64,000 nucleotides of DNA from assembly GCA_947498935.1 (NCBI GenBank), contig CANMMM010000001.1, positions 124,001 through 188,000 of the forward strand, read 5' to 3'. This document shows positions 51,870 to 59,924 of this stretch, piece after piece; the first letter of the stretch is position 1, and each line of letters opens with the position of its first letter. The notes under the pieces were generated by a model that worked only from the letters and a program-made list of their open reading frames with translations, did no database searches and had not been told where the DNA came from. Source of the stretch: an uncultured Aquimarina sp. Lineage in GTDB: Bacteria > Bacteroidota > Bacteroidia > Flavobacteriales > Flavobacteriaceae. A program made the translations under genes and the position numbers.

Positions 51870-53144
51870 ATGAAACTTTCATATTATTTTTTCACAATTT
51901 GTACTTCGCTTATTTTAACAATGAGTACTCAAGCACAAGAGTTCAATCAAAACGAAAATAAGTGGTTAAAAGGATGGAGTAATTTTGACCCTAATAAAAC
52001 TATTTATCCAGAAGCCGAAGAAACACTACCTACTATTATAGCAGATGATACATTTTTAAGAAATGATATCGTATACCTAATTTCAGGAGACGTGTACGTT
52101 ACCAGTGGAGCAACACTAACCGTACAGCAAGGTACTGTCATACGATGCGATCATAAAAACCCTGCAAACTTAATCGTAACTAAAGGTTCTAAACTTATAG
52201 CAGCAGGATCAGAAGCATATCCTATCGTTTTTACATCCAATAAAGCTGCCAGATCAAGAGCCAGTGGAGATTGGGGCGGAATTACAATAGCAGGATCAGG
52301 TAATGTAAATTCAGTTTCAGGAAACGGAGTAATCAAAGGAGACTTTAATCCTCAATTTGCGCTATACGGTGGTGATAAAAACGATGAACAAACCACTATC
52401 TTAAAATATGTACGCATAGAGTTTGCTGGAAACAAAACTAAAAGAACCAATCATACAAACGGACTATCACTATACGGTATAGGATCATCATCAATCATTG
52501 ATCATATCATGATCAGCTATTCCGCACAAGACTCCTATAATTTTACAGGAGGTAATTTAGACATGAAGTTTCTTCTATCATACAAGGCAGAAGATGATGA
52601 CTATGAAATATCAGAAGGGTTTAAAGGTATTTTAAACAAAGTAATTGCCATCCGTCATCCATACATTACAAGTCCTAAAGGATCTTACGCTGTAGAAATC
52701 AACGGGTATAACAAAGACCTTGGTTACATACAACCAGATGCTGTATCAGATGTGACTATCACCAATTCATCATTGATCAACTTATCGGATCAATCTAACT
52801 ACATGCATACTACTGCAGCAGTAGCTGCATCTAATGCCGCATTAATCTATTTACACAATAGCAAGATTTCTGGATTCTCAGATGTTGTAAAATTTGATAA
52901 ATCATACGCCTCGTATGCCGCTATAGAAAAAGCATTTATGATGGACAACAGCTTCTTTAATATACATGGAGATGGCGTACGTGTAGCCTTTACATCAGAA
53001 AAGAGCCCATTAGATATTTTAAAATACAATCGATTTACACAAAATTTTGTGGCAGTAGCCAATTTATTTTCAGATCCAAATTCTAAAACTATTCCGAAAT
53101 TTGATCTTAAAAAATCAATGAACACCTATATGGTAATGCAATAA
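51870..53144 (+). CDS. Secreted beta-helix protein, paralogue 2
   Basis: 424 residues. Signal peptide 1-22 (LTMSTQAQ). The right-handed beta-helix is parallel to that of the protein at 45814-47085, residue block for block: LTVQQGTVIRCDHKNPANLIV, ASGDWGGITIAGS, ILKYVRIEFAGN, IIDHIMISYSAQDSYNFTGGNLDM, IAIRHPYITSPKGSYAVEI, VTITNSSLINLSDQSNYMHTTAA and the end KKSMNTYMVMQ. No sorting domain is seen at the C-terminus. The two copies flank the fibre-like cluster, which suggests tandem duplication with later insertion or divergence. Substrate and role unknown. Confidence 0.85.
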   Translation: MKLSYYFFTICTSLILTMSTQAQEFNQNENKWLKGWSNFDPNKTIYPEAEETLPTIIADDTFLRNDIVYLISGDVYVTSGATLTVQQGTVIRCDHKNPANLIVTKGSKLIAAGSEAYPIVFTSNKAARSRASGDWGGITIAGSGNVNSVSGNGVIKGDFNPQFALYGGDKNDEQTTILKYVRIEFAGNKTKRTNHTNGLSLYGIGSSSIIDHIMISYSAQDSYNFTGGNLDMKFLLSYKAEDDDYEISEGFKGILNKVIAIRHPYITSPKGSYAVEINGYNKDLGYIQPDAVSDVTITNSSLINLSDQSNYMHTTAAVAASNAALIYLHNSKISGFSDVVKFDKSYASYAAIEKAFMMDNSFFNIHGDGVRVAFTSEKSPLDILKYNRFTQNFVAVANLFSDPNSKTIPKFDLKKSMNTYMVMQ

Positions 53145-53220
53145 ATCCATGAGTAGCCCTTTGCTACGCAAGTACTACTTGCTATAAGCAATGCTACGAC
53201 CTACTTTTACTATCAGGTAC

Positions 53221-53278
53221 ACACTGTCTTTTGCTGTTCCCTCACAATATAATACAGCAAAAGGCAGTGTTTTTTTTA
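53221..53278 (+). terminator. Terminator of beta-helix paralogue 2
   Basis: Stem ACACTGTCTTTTGCTG / CAGCAAAAGGCAGTGT (one mismatch) with an 18-base loop and eight Ts, about 75 bases after the stop. The 53279-53440 leader contains nothing else I can name. Confidence 0.9.
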
Positions 53279-53440
53279 CATACAACTTCACCACTCCTTA
53301 CTCTTTACCTATTTATACGATAGTTACAAATTACCCCCTCCTATATACAAACTCCAAAAATTATGATCAACACACAATGTTCTTTAATTATTTTCCAATT
53401 ATTGATGTAAGTATTTGCGTAGCGCTGCTACTAAGCATAC

Positions 53441-54064
53441 ATGATCGCACTCTATCTCTTATTAGGTATAATCACAGCAATCATCGGTGCAGCTCCACTA
53501 GGTGCAGTAAACATTGCCGTAATTAACACCACCATCAAAGAAAACACTCAAAAAGCATTAAAAATAGCTTTAGCCGCTGGGGTTGGCGAAGTATTACTAG
53601 CTTTATTTGCATTGCATTGCAGCACCGAATTATCTACTTTTTTTCAAGAAAACCAATGGATCCAAATCGTCATCGTATTACTATTTATGGCCATTGGTAT
53701 TTATTTTTTAGCAGCACCTAAAAAAAAGAAAAAAACAAAACTTAATAAGAAAACAAAAAACTCTAAATTCCTTACAGGCTTTTCCTTAGCCTTTCTAAAC
53801 CCTCCTGTAGTATTATACTGGATCGTAGCAATATCGCTCACCAACAAACATCTATTTCAACTTACAGCCCACACCCCTCTTTTAGCACTTTCACTGTTTT
53901 TTGGAGGTATTTATTTTGGAAAAATAGGTACCCTGTACATTTACAGTAAATGGGGCAACAAAATTGCCAAAAAACAAGGAGACTCTAACACTAAGCTTTT
54001 TAAAATAATCGGGGTAGCACTTATTATTTTATCTATTTTTCAAGGCGTGAAATTTCTAGTGTAG
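53441..54064 (+). CDS. LysE-family translocator
   Basis: 207 residues, six predicted helices: MIALYLLLGIITAIIGAAPLGAVNI carries the family's N-terminal GA-P-G-A pattern, followed by ALKIALAAGVGEVLLALFAL. A very basic cytoplasmic loop (KKKKKTKLNKKTKN) separates helix three from GFSLAFLNPPVVLYWIVA, the second conserved Pro-containing block. LysE/RhtB members export amino acids such as lysine, homoserine or threonine; the substrate cannot be told. Monocistronic and convergent with the DUF2797 gene across repeat copy 8. Confidence 0.87.
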   Translation: MIALYLLLGIITAIIGAAPLGAVNIAVINTTIKENTQKALKIALAAGVGEVLLALFALHCSTELSTFFQENQWIQIVIVLLFMAIGIYFLAAPKKKKKTKLNKKTKNSKFLTGFSLAFLNPPVVLYWIVAISLTNKHLFQLTAHTPLLALSLFFGGIYFGKIGTLYIYSKWGNKIAKKQGDSNTKLFKIIGVALIILSIFQGVKFLV

Positions 54065-54157
54065 TTATCGCTTGAGATTCCTCAAACCTACTCAAGCAGA
54101 CACAAATCACCTCACTGTTTCAAGATATTTTCATTAAAAACAGAACATATAACAGTA

Positions 54158-54243
54158 GGGCGTTCCCCAAGGGTCGGGCTATCCGCTGTATCTTTTTTGG
54201 TTTTACAAAAAACCAAAAAAGGATGCCGCTCCTATCCCTAACG
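54158..54243 (-). repeat. GCGTTA...AACGCCC intergenic element, copy 8 (variant core)
   Basis: 86 bp, reverse orientation. The ends (GGGCGTTCCCC... and ...TCCCTAACGC) and the GGGAT/ATCC stem match the other copies, but the middle is replaced by a long A/T-rich hairpin, CTTTTTTGGTTTT paired with AAAACCAAAAAAG (54192-54221). The outer frame is conserved while the central stem is swapped. Confidence 0.82.
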
Positions 54244-54288
54244 CGGCAAAAAGCGTTTTCGATCTATACACACTTATAAAGTACAAGC

Positions 54289-55083
54289 CTATAACATCGT
54301 AATACAGACTACTGTACCCTCATTATTACGTACATTAAATACCGTTTCATCTTCAAAAATCAGATACTGACCTTTTATGCCCTTTAGCACTCCTGTATAT
54401 TCAGGAGTTTTCTCTAGATTCAGACTCTTTAGATGCGTAGGATATTGTAATACAGGAAAGTCCAAGGAAGTTTCTGTGTTCGTAGGAATAAAATACTCCT
54501 TAGCCTCTTCAGGAATAAACTCCTGGAGCTTATCTCTAAACGCCACCAAACTCTCATCGTCAATCTCATTTTTTAGCATCTTGCGCCAATTTGTTTTATC
54601 GGCTACGTATTCTTTTAATGCAACTTCAGTAATTCCTGCTAGGTATCGATTAGGCACTTCTACAATTTCTATTGCCTCGTGTGCTCCCTGATCAATCCAT
54701 CGTGTAGGCACCTGTGTTTTTCTAGTCACTCCTACCTTTACATTACTAGAATTGGCTAGATATACAATATGAGGCTGCAATTGCACCTTTTTTTCATACT
54801 CTAAATCCCTATCTTCTATATCCAAATGCGCCTTGCTCAATTCTGGGCGCATGATCCAATCTCCTGCCTGAGGTTGTTTATAAAAATCCTCATAACAATA
54901 GCCCTGTCTATAAATTTTCACTTCCTTTCCACAAGCCAAACATTGATGTCCTACAAATTCTATCTGTATTTTTTTATCCAGCAATTGATTCATATGAATA
55001 AAGTCTGATTCAAAAACCAAATAATATTGGATAGGACTACCGATTTCGGTTTGCATCTTCGTGAGAACTCCTTGGTATTGCAT
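54289..55083 (-). CDS. DUF2797 domain protein
   Basis: 264 residues. N-terminal QYQGVLTKMQTEIGSPIQYYL, a zinc-ribbon-like CLACGK (with a later Cys in RQGYCYEDF), then the family core AHLDIEDRDLEYEKKVQLQPHIVYLANSSNVKVGVTR and RWIDQGAHEAIEIVEVPNRYLAG, and the C-terminal repeat TGVLKGIKGQYLIFEDETVFNVR. DUF2797 is GIY-YIG-related by fold in its centre (YLANSSNVKVGVTR), but its biochemical role is unknown. It is divergent from the GH3 gene; the two genes neighbour each other in many flavobacteria as far as I recall. Confidence 0.9.
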   Translation of the reverse strand: MQYQGVLTKMQTEIGSPIQYYLVFESDFIHMNQLLDKKIQIEFVGHQCLACGKEVKIYRQGYCYEDFYKQPQAGDWIMRPELSKAHLDIEDRDLEYEKKVQLQPHIVYLANSSNVKVGVTRKTQVPTRWIDQGAHEAIEIVEVPNRYLAGITEVALKEYVADKTNWRKMLKNEIDDESLVAFRDKLQEFIPEEAKEYFIPTNTETSLDFPVLQYPTHLKSLNLEKTPEYTGVLKGIKGQYLIFEDETVFNVRNNEGTVVCITML

Positions 55084-55165
55084 AAGCTAGGCTAAAAAAT
55101 TAATTCTATTAAAAATTGTGATTATTTTTCTTATTTTAGTTTTCAATCAAAGACAATCACAGATC

Positions 55166-55325
55166 GAAGTGGTTTACACTTTTTGATTTTAGCGAACATC
55201 GTAAGATTTTGTGATCAGATGCAGTGATTTTTTGTTACATAGCAGCGCTATGGAACTCGAAAATTGCAAAATTTGAATGCAAAAGATCGTTTTTATAGCA
55301 AATTGAAAAAAGTTTAGATCACTTT
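55166..55325 (+). repeat. MITE-like element, copy C (complete)
   Basis: 160 bp. Left end GAAGTGGTTTACACTTTTT-GATTTTAGC and right end (complement) AAAGTGATCTAAACTTTTTT-CAATTTGC form imperfect ~27-bp terminal inverted repeats. The interior (TAAGATTTTGTGATC, TTGTTACATAGCAGCGCTATGG, GCAAAAGATCGTTTTTATAGC) has no coding frame. It lies between the divergent DUF2797 and GH3 genes, so it may carry promoter signals for one. Confidence 0.8.
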
Positions 55326-55366
55326 ATCATATTAATGCTTTTCACAGCTCAAAGATACATCAAAAA

Positions 55367-56923
55367 ATGCCAATACCTTTAGTAAATTCTATTGCCAGCT
55401 GGTTTCTAAAAAAACGATTTCATCAGATGGAACTTTTTCTAAAGTATCCTAATGAAGTACAATTAGAACTACTACATACCTTATTAGAAACTGCAAAAAA
55501 TACTGAGTTTGGCAAACAATATGATTTTGCTTCGATTCGTAATTACGAAACGTTTAAGGAGCGTATCCCCATTCGCACCTATGAAGACATCGAGCCGATG
55601 ATCGAACGCAGCAGACATGGCATACATAATATTTATTGGCCCACACCTATTAAGTGGTTTGCCAAGTCCAGTGGTACGACCAATGCCAAAAGTAAATTTA
55701 TTCCCGTAAGTCAGGAATCCTTAGAAGACTGCCACTATGCAGCAGGAAAAGACCTGCTATGCATGTACCTAAACAACAATGAAAACTCCAAGCTATTTAC
55801 AGGAAAAAGCCTTCGACTAGGCGGTAGCAAAGAACTGTATAAAGAAAACGGCACATCCTTTGGCGATCTATCCGCGATCATTATCGATAATATGCCATTT
55901 TGGGCAGAGTTTAGTTCCACCCCCAGTAATGAAATCTCATTAATGAGTGATTGGGAAACCAAAATGTCTGCTATTATCAGCGAAACAATTTTAGAAAATG
56001 TAACCAGTCTGGCAGGAGTTCCCTCGTGGATGCTCGTATTACTCAATCAAACACTAACCACTACAGGCAAAGATCACTTATTCGAAATCTGGAAAAACCT
56101 AGAAGTATACTTTCACGGCGGAGTCAGTTTCGAACCTTACCGAGATCAGTACAATGCTATTCTACCCAGAACCGACTTTAACTATTACGAAATATACAAT
56201 GCTTCCGAAGGTTTTTTTGCGATTCAGGATCAAAACAATTCTTCGGAACTATTACTCATGCTCGATTATGGGATTTTCTACGAATTCATTCCTATGGAAA
56301 CTTACGAAACGGCTCCTAATCGTGTCATTCCATTAAGCGAAGTAGAAATTGGCAAAAACTACGCAGTAGTCATCACTACCAATGCGGGTTTATGGAGGTA
56401 TAAGATCGGAGATACGATACGCTTTACCTCTATAGCGCCCTACAGGATTAAAGTATCTGGAAGAACCAAACATCATATCAATGCTTTTGGCGAGGAATTA
56501 ATTATCGAAAATGCAGAAGAAGCACTACGTAAAACAGCTAAGCAAACCAATGCTGAAATTGTAGATTACACGGCTGCTCCCATTTTTATGCACCAAAAAG
56601 AAAAAGGAGCCCACGAGTGGATGATTGAATTCAAGACTCCCCCTGTAGATGTGCATCAATTCGCACAGTTATTAGACACACATCTACAAGCCATCAATAG
56701 TGACTATGAAGCTAAAAGAGCCAACAATACCACCTTAAATCCCCTAAAAATAAATGTAGCCAGACACCATCTTTTCTACGATTGGCTAAAACAAAATGAC
56801 AAGCTTGGTGGCCAACATAAAATACCTAGACTGTCTAATTCTAGAAAATACCTAGATGAATTAATAGCCATGAATATACCAAAAGCTACTTGCGTAAAAA
56901 AGTCTTTTCATGAGCGTTTTTAA
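55367..56923 (+). CDS. GH3 auxin-responsive-promoter family acyl-adenylate/amide synthetase
   Basis: 518 residues of the GH3 family, adenylating enzymes related to plant acyl-acid amido synthetases (ANL superfamily). Visible: the N-terminal FGKQYDFASIRNYETFKERIPIRTYEDIEPMI, the ATP-binding P-loop-like FAKSSGTTNAKSKFIPVS, NYYEIYNASEGFFAIQ, WRYKIGDTIRFTSIAPYRIKVSGRTKHHINAFGEELI and KLGGQHKIPRLSNSRKYLDEL near the end. Adenylation of a carboxylic acid and transfer to an amine is expected; the bacterial substrate is unknown. It is divergent from the DUF2797 gene and has no operon partner. Confidence 0.93.
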   Translation: MPIPLVNSIASWFLKKRFHQMELFLKYPNEVQLELLHTLLETAKNTEFGKQYDFASIRNYETFKERIPIRTYEDIEPMIERSRHGIHNIYWPTPIKWFAKSSGTTNAKSKFIPVSQESLEDCHYAAGKDLLCMYLNNNENSKLFTGKSLRLGGSKELYKENGTSFGDLSAIIIDNMPFWAEFSSTPSNEISLMSDWETKMSAIISETILENVTSLAGVPSWMLVLLNQTLTTTGKDHLFEIWKNLEVYFHGGVSFEPYRDQYNAILPRTDFNYYEIYNASEGFFAIQDQNNSSELLLMLDYGIFYEFIPMETYETAPNRVIPLSEVEIGKNYAVVITTNAGLWRYKIGDTIRFTSIAPYRIKVSGRTKHHINAFGEELIIENAEEALRKTAKQTNAEIVDYTAAPIFMHQKEKGAHEWMIEFKTPPVDVHQFAQLLDTHLQAINSDYEAKRANNTTLNPLKINVARHHLFYDWLKQNDKLGGQHKIPRLSNSRKYLDELIAMNIPKATCVKKSFHERF

Positions 56924-57061
56924 GGCTTTATTTTCTTAAAATTTTGCAAAAAAATATGGTAATACCATAAAAACCAAAGGTCTAATTGATTGTTTTTCTA
57001 TAAAAATTGAGTAGTTCATCGAGCAAAAAAAACGCTTGATCTAAAAGTTTGTAATTCATTT

Positions 57062-57090
57062 TTTGAAACATGTTTTTCGTATTAAATTTG
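57062..57090 (+). promoter_or_regulatory. Promoter of the 57126-57473 gene
   Basis: TTTG (57062-57065), 17-base spacer, TAAATTTG (57083-57090): both boxes match the Bacteroidota consensus. The transcript should start near 57097, leaving about 29 bases before the ATG at 57126. Confidence 0.78.
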
Positions 57091-57125
57091 TTTCCAGATA
57101 GTTACCAAACCTTATGCCCCAAAAT

Positions 57126-57473
57126 ATGAAAAGCATAGTATTCAGTTTTAGTTTTGTTTTAATTTCTTTAGTAGTCCAAGCGCAGCAAATCAAACCAGCC
57201 ACGCTTACTCATACTACAGAAAATATAGTAATCACTAATGACGATACTACTATTTTAGCAACGATCGCTGATGCTAAAACAGTACAAAACACTAGTGTAG
57301 CTATGGACAAAGTTTGCTATGGAGAATTATCGAAAATAGCATTTTACGAAACTTTGATCTCTCAAAACAATCTTAACATACATCTAAAGAATAGTACGGA
57401 TCTTGCTATCAAAAGCACGGAAGAAATCATTTCTAAAAAAAGAAATCAAGTACTATATACTGAAAGTGAATAA
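57126..57473 (+). CDS. Small secreted hypothetical protein
   Basis: 115 residues from MKSIVFSFSFVLISLVVQAQ, a good signal peptide; an ATG four codons earlier (57114) is possible but less likely. The remaining 95 residues are unlike anything I know: TENIVITNDDTTILATIADAKTV, DKVCYGELSKIAFYETLISQ (one cysteine) and STEEIISKKRNQVLYTESE. A strong promoter and a terminator bracket it, so it is an independent transcription unit. Export to periplasm or outside is supported by the signal only. Confidence 0.75.
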   Translation: MKSIVFSFSFVLISLVVQAQQIKPATLTHTTENIVITNDDTTILATIADAKTVQNTSVAMDKVCYGELSKIAFYETLISQNNLNIHLKNSTDLAIKSTEEIISKKRNQVLYTESE

Positions 57474-57514
57474 ATGGTATTGAAAACTATCTAATTTTAG
57501 TCATAATAAATGTT

Positions 57515-57547
57515 TACACCTCTACTGCCATATAGAGGTGTTTTTTT
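57515..57547 (+). terminator. Terminator of the small secreted protein gene
   Basis: Stem ACACCTCTA / TAGAGGTGT followed by seven Ts, 42 bases after the stop. Confidence 0.85.
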
Positions 57548-57593
57548 ATGCCTTTCTAAATACACACCTCTCATATTTAAAAACTCTAATATT

Positions 57594-57682
57594 GCGTTAG
57601 GGATAGGAGTGGAAATCCCACAGCACGACCATAGGAGTGCGAGGAATTGGAGCGGATAGCCCGACCCGATAGGGAAACGCCC
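57594..57682 (+). repeat. GCGTTA...AACGCCC intergenic element, copy 9
   Basis: 89 bp, forward, between convergent genes (the small secreted protein and clpX). Second stem GCAC/GTGC, last stem CCC-GATA-GGG. The 57683-57805 stretch after it holds no gene. Confidence 0.9.
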
Positions 57683-57805
57683 TGAAAAAAATAATAAAAT
57701 AGCTCACTAATAGTATGCTATATATCATTTTTTCAAGGCGCTTGATTTAACACTTAATCGTAATATAAAGGAAGTAGTGTGTTACGATGCTCCCTCTACA
57801 GGCTC

Positions 57806-59038
57806 TTAAGAGACTGCTTTTAACTTGTTTATAGTCGATTTATTTAATTTCTTTTCGGCATAATCTTTCGTAACTCTTAGCTCTGTTTCTTCACTTTCTG
57901 GCAGTTCGTACATCGCATCAGTAAGTATCGCTTCGCATAACGAACGTAAACCACGAGCTCCAAGCTTATACTCTACCGCTTTTTCTACGATATAATCCAA
58001 TGCTCCATCTGTGATAGAGAAATTAATGGCATCCATTTCAAACAATTTTTTATACTGCTTAATAATGGCATTTTTAGGCTCTGTAAGAATTGCTCTAAGC
58101 GTACGATTGTCTAATGGATTCATATGAGACAATACAGGCAGACGACCAATAATTTCTGGAATCAGACCAAAATCTTTTAAGTCTTTTGGAATAATGTACT
58201 GCAATAGATTATCTTTTTCGATAATATCTTCGCTTTTAGAAGCACTGAATCCCATCGCTTGCATGTTCAATCTTTTTTGAATTGCATTTTCTATACCGTC
58301 AAAAGCTCCTCCGGCAATAAATAGAATATTCTCTGTATTGACTTCTATAAACTTCTGATCTGGGTGTTTACGGCCTCCTTTAGGCGGCACATTCACCACT
58401 GTACCTTCTAACAATTTAAGCAATGCTTGCTGCACCCCTTCTCCAGACACATCTCTAGTGATACTAGGGTTGTCACTTTTACGTGCTATTTTATCGATTT
58501 CATCGATAAATACGATCCCTCGTTGCGCTTTCTCTAAGTTATAATCAGCGGCCTGTAACAGTCGAGTAAGAATACTTTCTACATCTTCTCCTACATATCC
58601 CGCTTCTGTAAGCACAGTCGCATCTACAATAGCTAGTGGCACATTCAGCATGCGTGCAATTGTTTTAGCAATTAGGGTTTTTCCAGTTCCTGTTTGCCCT
58701 ACCATGATAATATTACTTTTCTGAATCTCGATATCATCATCGGTCTGCGGTTGTAACAATCTTTTATAATGATTGTACACGGCCACAGACATTACTTTTT
58801 TGGTAAATTCTTGCCCAATAACATATTCATCAAGAAACTTCTTGATAGCCATTGGTTTTCGGAGCATCAGTTCATTACTTAACTCCCCAGTTTCTTCATC
58901 TCTGGCTTCTTCAACTACGATTCCATGTGCTTGTATAATACAACGATCACAGATGTGTGCATCTAAACCAGCAATCAATAAATTGGTTTCTGGTTTTTTT
59001 CGTCCACAGAACGAGCATTCTAAGTCTTCTTTCGGCAT
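57806..59038 (-). CDS. clpX: ATP-dependent Clp protease ATP-binding subunit ClpX
   Basis: AAA+ unfoldase that recognises tagged substrates and feeds them to ClpP. 410 residues. N-terminal zinc-binding domain ([11 protein letters not shown]... HICDRCI), Walker A GQTGTGKT (about 112-119), ATPase blocks [24 protein letters not shown] (Walker B), ISLGEGVQ-type pore region here [17 protein letters not shown], and the C-terminal [20 protein letters not shown]. The IGF loop for ClpP docking is not spelled out by a canonical motif. It is third in tig-clpP-clpX order on the minus strand, with 110 bases between it and clpP. Confidence 0.98.
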   Translation of the reverse strand: MPKEDLECSFCGRKKPETNLLIAGLDAHICDRCIIQAHGIVVEEARDEETGELSNELMLRKPMAIKKFLDEYVIGQEFTKKVMSVAVYNHYKRLLQPQTDDDIEIQKSNIIMVGQTGTGKTLIAKTIARMLNVPLAIVDATVLTEAGYVGEDVESILTRLLQAADYNLEKAQRGIVFIDEIDKIARKSDNPSITRDVSGEGVQQALLKLLEGTVVNVPPKGGRKHPDQKFIEVNTENILFIAGGAFDGIENAIQKRLNMQAMGFSASKSEDIIEKDNLLQYIIPKDLKDFGLIPEIIGRLPVLSHMNPLDNRTLRAILTEPKNAIIKQYKKLFEMDAINFSITDGALDYIVEKAVEYKLGARGLRSLCEAILTDAMYELPESEETELRVTKDYAEKKLNKSTINKLKAVS

Positions 59039-59148
59039 AATTTATAATTCAAAATTTTGCCTATGTACATGTGTAACAAATACAAATGTACACAGACGTC
59101 TATTATAAGGAATTTTTAGTGCAAATTCCCGTATGTTAGCTAGAAATT

Positions 59149-59823
59149 TTACGCTCTTGTCAAAATTTCGTCGATCATTCCGTATTCTTGAGCCTTATCA
59201 GCTTTCATCCAATAATCTCTGTCACTATCTGCATACACCTTGTCATATGGCTGTCCAGAGTGCTTAGAGATAATGTTATATAATTCTTCTTTAAGAATTA
59301 AAATCTCTCTAGCTGTAATTTCTATATCACTCGCTTGTCCTTGTGCTCCACCAAGTGGCTGATGGATCATTACTCTACTATGTGGTAATCCAGAGCGCTT
59401 TCCTTTTTCTCCTGCACATAATAGTACTGCTCCCATTGATGCAGCCATACCTGTACAAATAGTTGCTACATTGGGCTTAATAAATTGCATGGTATCATAG
59501 ATTCCTAATCCAGCATATACACTACCACCTGGAGAATTGATATAAATCTGAATATCTTTTGAAGAATCTACACTTTCTAAAAATAACAACTGAGCCTGTA
59601 TAATATTTGCCACCTGATCATTTATCCCAGTACCCAAAAATATGATACGGTCCATCATTAACCGCGAGAAAACATCAAAAATCGCAACATTCATCTGGCG
59701 CTCTTCAATAATATTTGGTGTCATCCCTACAGGATACATACTACTGATGATCTGCTGATAATAGTTACTATTAATTCCCTGATGCTTAGTAGCATATTTT
59801 TCGAATTCTTTTCCGTAATCCAT
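59149..59823 (-). CDS. clpP: ATP-dependent Clp protease proteolytic subunit ClpP
   Basis: Serine protease that forms the tetradecameric degradation chamber with ClpX. 224 residues. Catalytic Ser129 lies in CTGMAASMGAVLL and His154 in RVMIHQPLGGAQGQASDIEI; the catalytic Asp is in the ~200 region. Around FLESVDSSKDIQIYINSPGGS the oligomer-forming handle is visible. Residues 1-40 precede the conserved core and may be partly removed by self-processing. It lies 101 bases after tig, across tig's terminator, so it has its own or readthrough expression. Confidence 0.98.
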   Translation of the reverse strand: MDYGKEFEKYATKHQGINSNYYQQIISSMYPVGMTPNIIEERQMNVAIFDVFSRLMMDRIIFLGTGINDQVANIIQAQLLFLESVDSSKDIQIYINSPGGSVYAGLGIYDTMQFIKPNVATICTGMAASMGAVLLCAGEKGKRSGLPHSRVMIHQPLGGAQGQASDIEITAREILILKEELYNIISKHSGQPYDKVYADSDRDYWMKADKAQEYGMIDEILTRA

Positions 59824-59854
59824 AGTTATCTTTTAATAAAATTTGTTTTTATAA

Positions 59855-59888
59855 AAAAGGCGTTATTCGAATACTCGATTAACGCCTT
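59855..59888 (-). terminator. tig terminator
   Basis: Stem AAGGCGTTA / TAACGCCTT with a 14-base loop, followed on the minus strand by a T-run; 37 bases after the tig stop. Confidence 0.88.
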
Positions 59889-59924
59889 AAATATAAGTAT
59901 AAATTCCTTATAAGTTCATCTTGA

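Noticed and set aside
53191-53526. Plus-strand frame overlapping the start of the LysE-type gene
   Set aside because: It crosses the terminator at 53221-53278 and shows no family features.
4239-57682. The nine dispersed repeats as a CRISPR array
   Set aside because: Copies are kilobases apart, in both orientations, and are themselves structured; there are no regular spacers and no cas genes.
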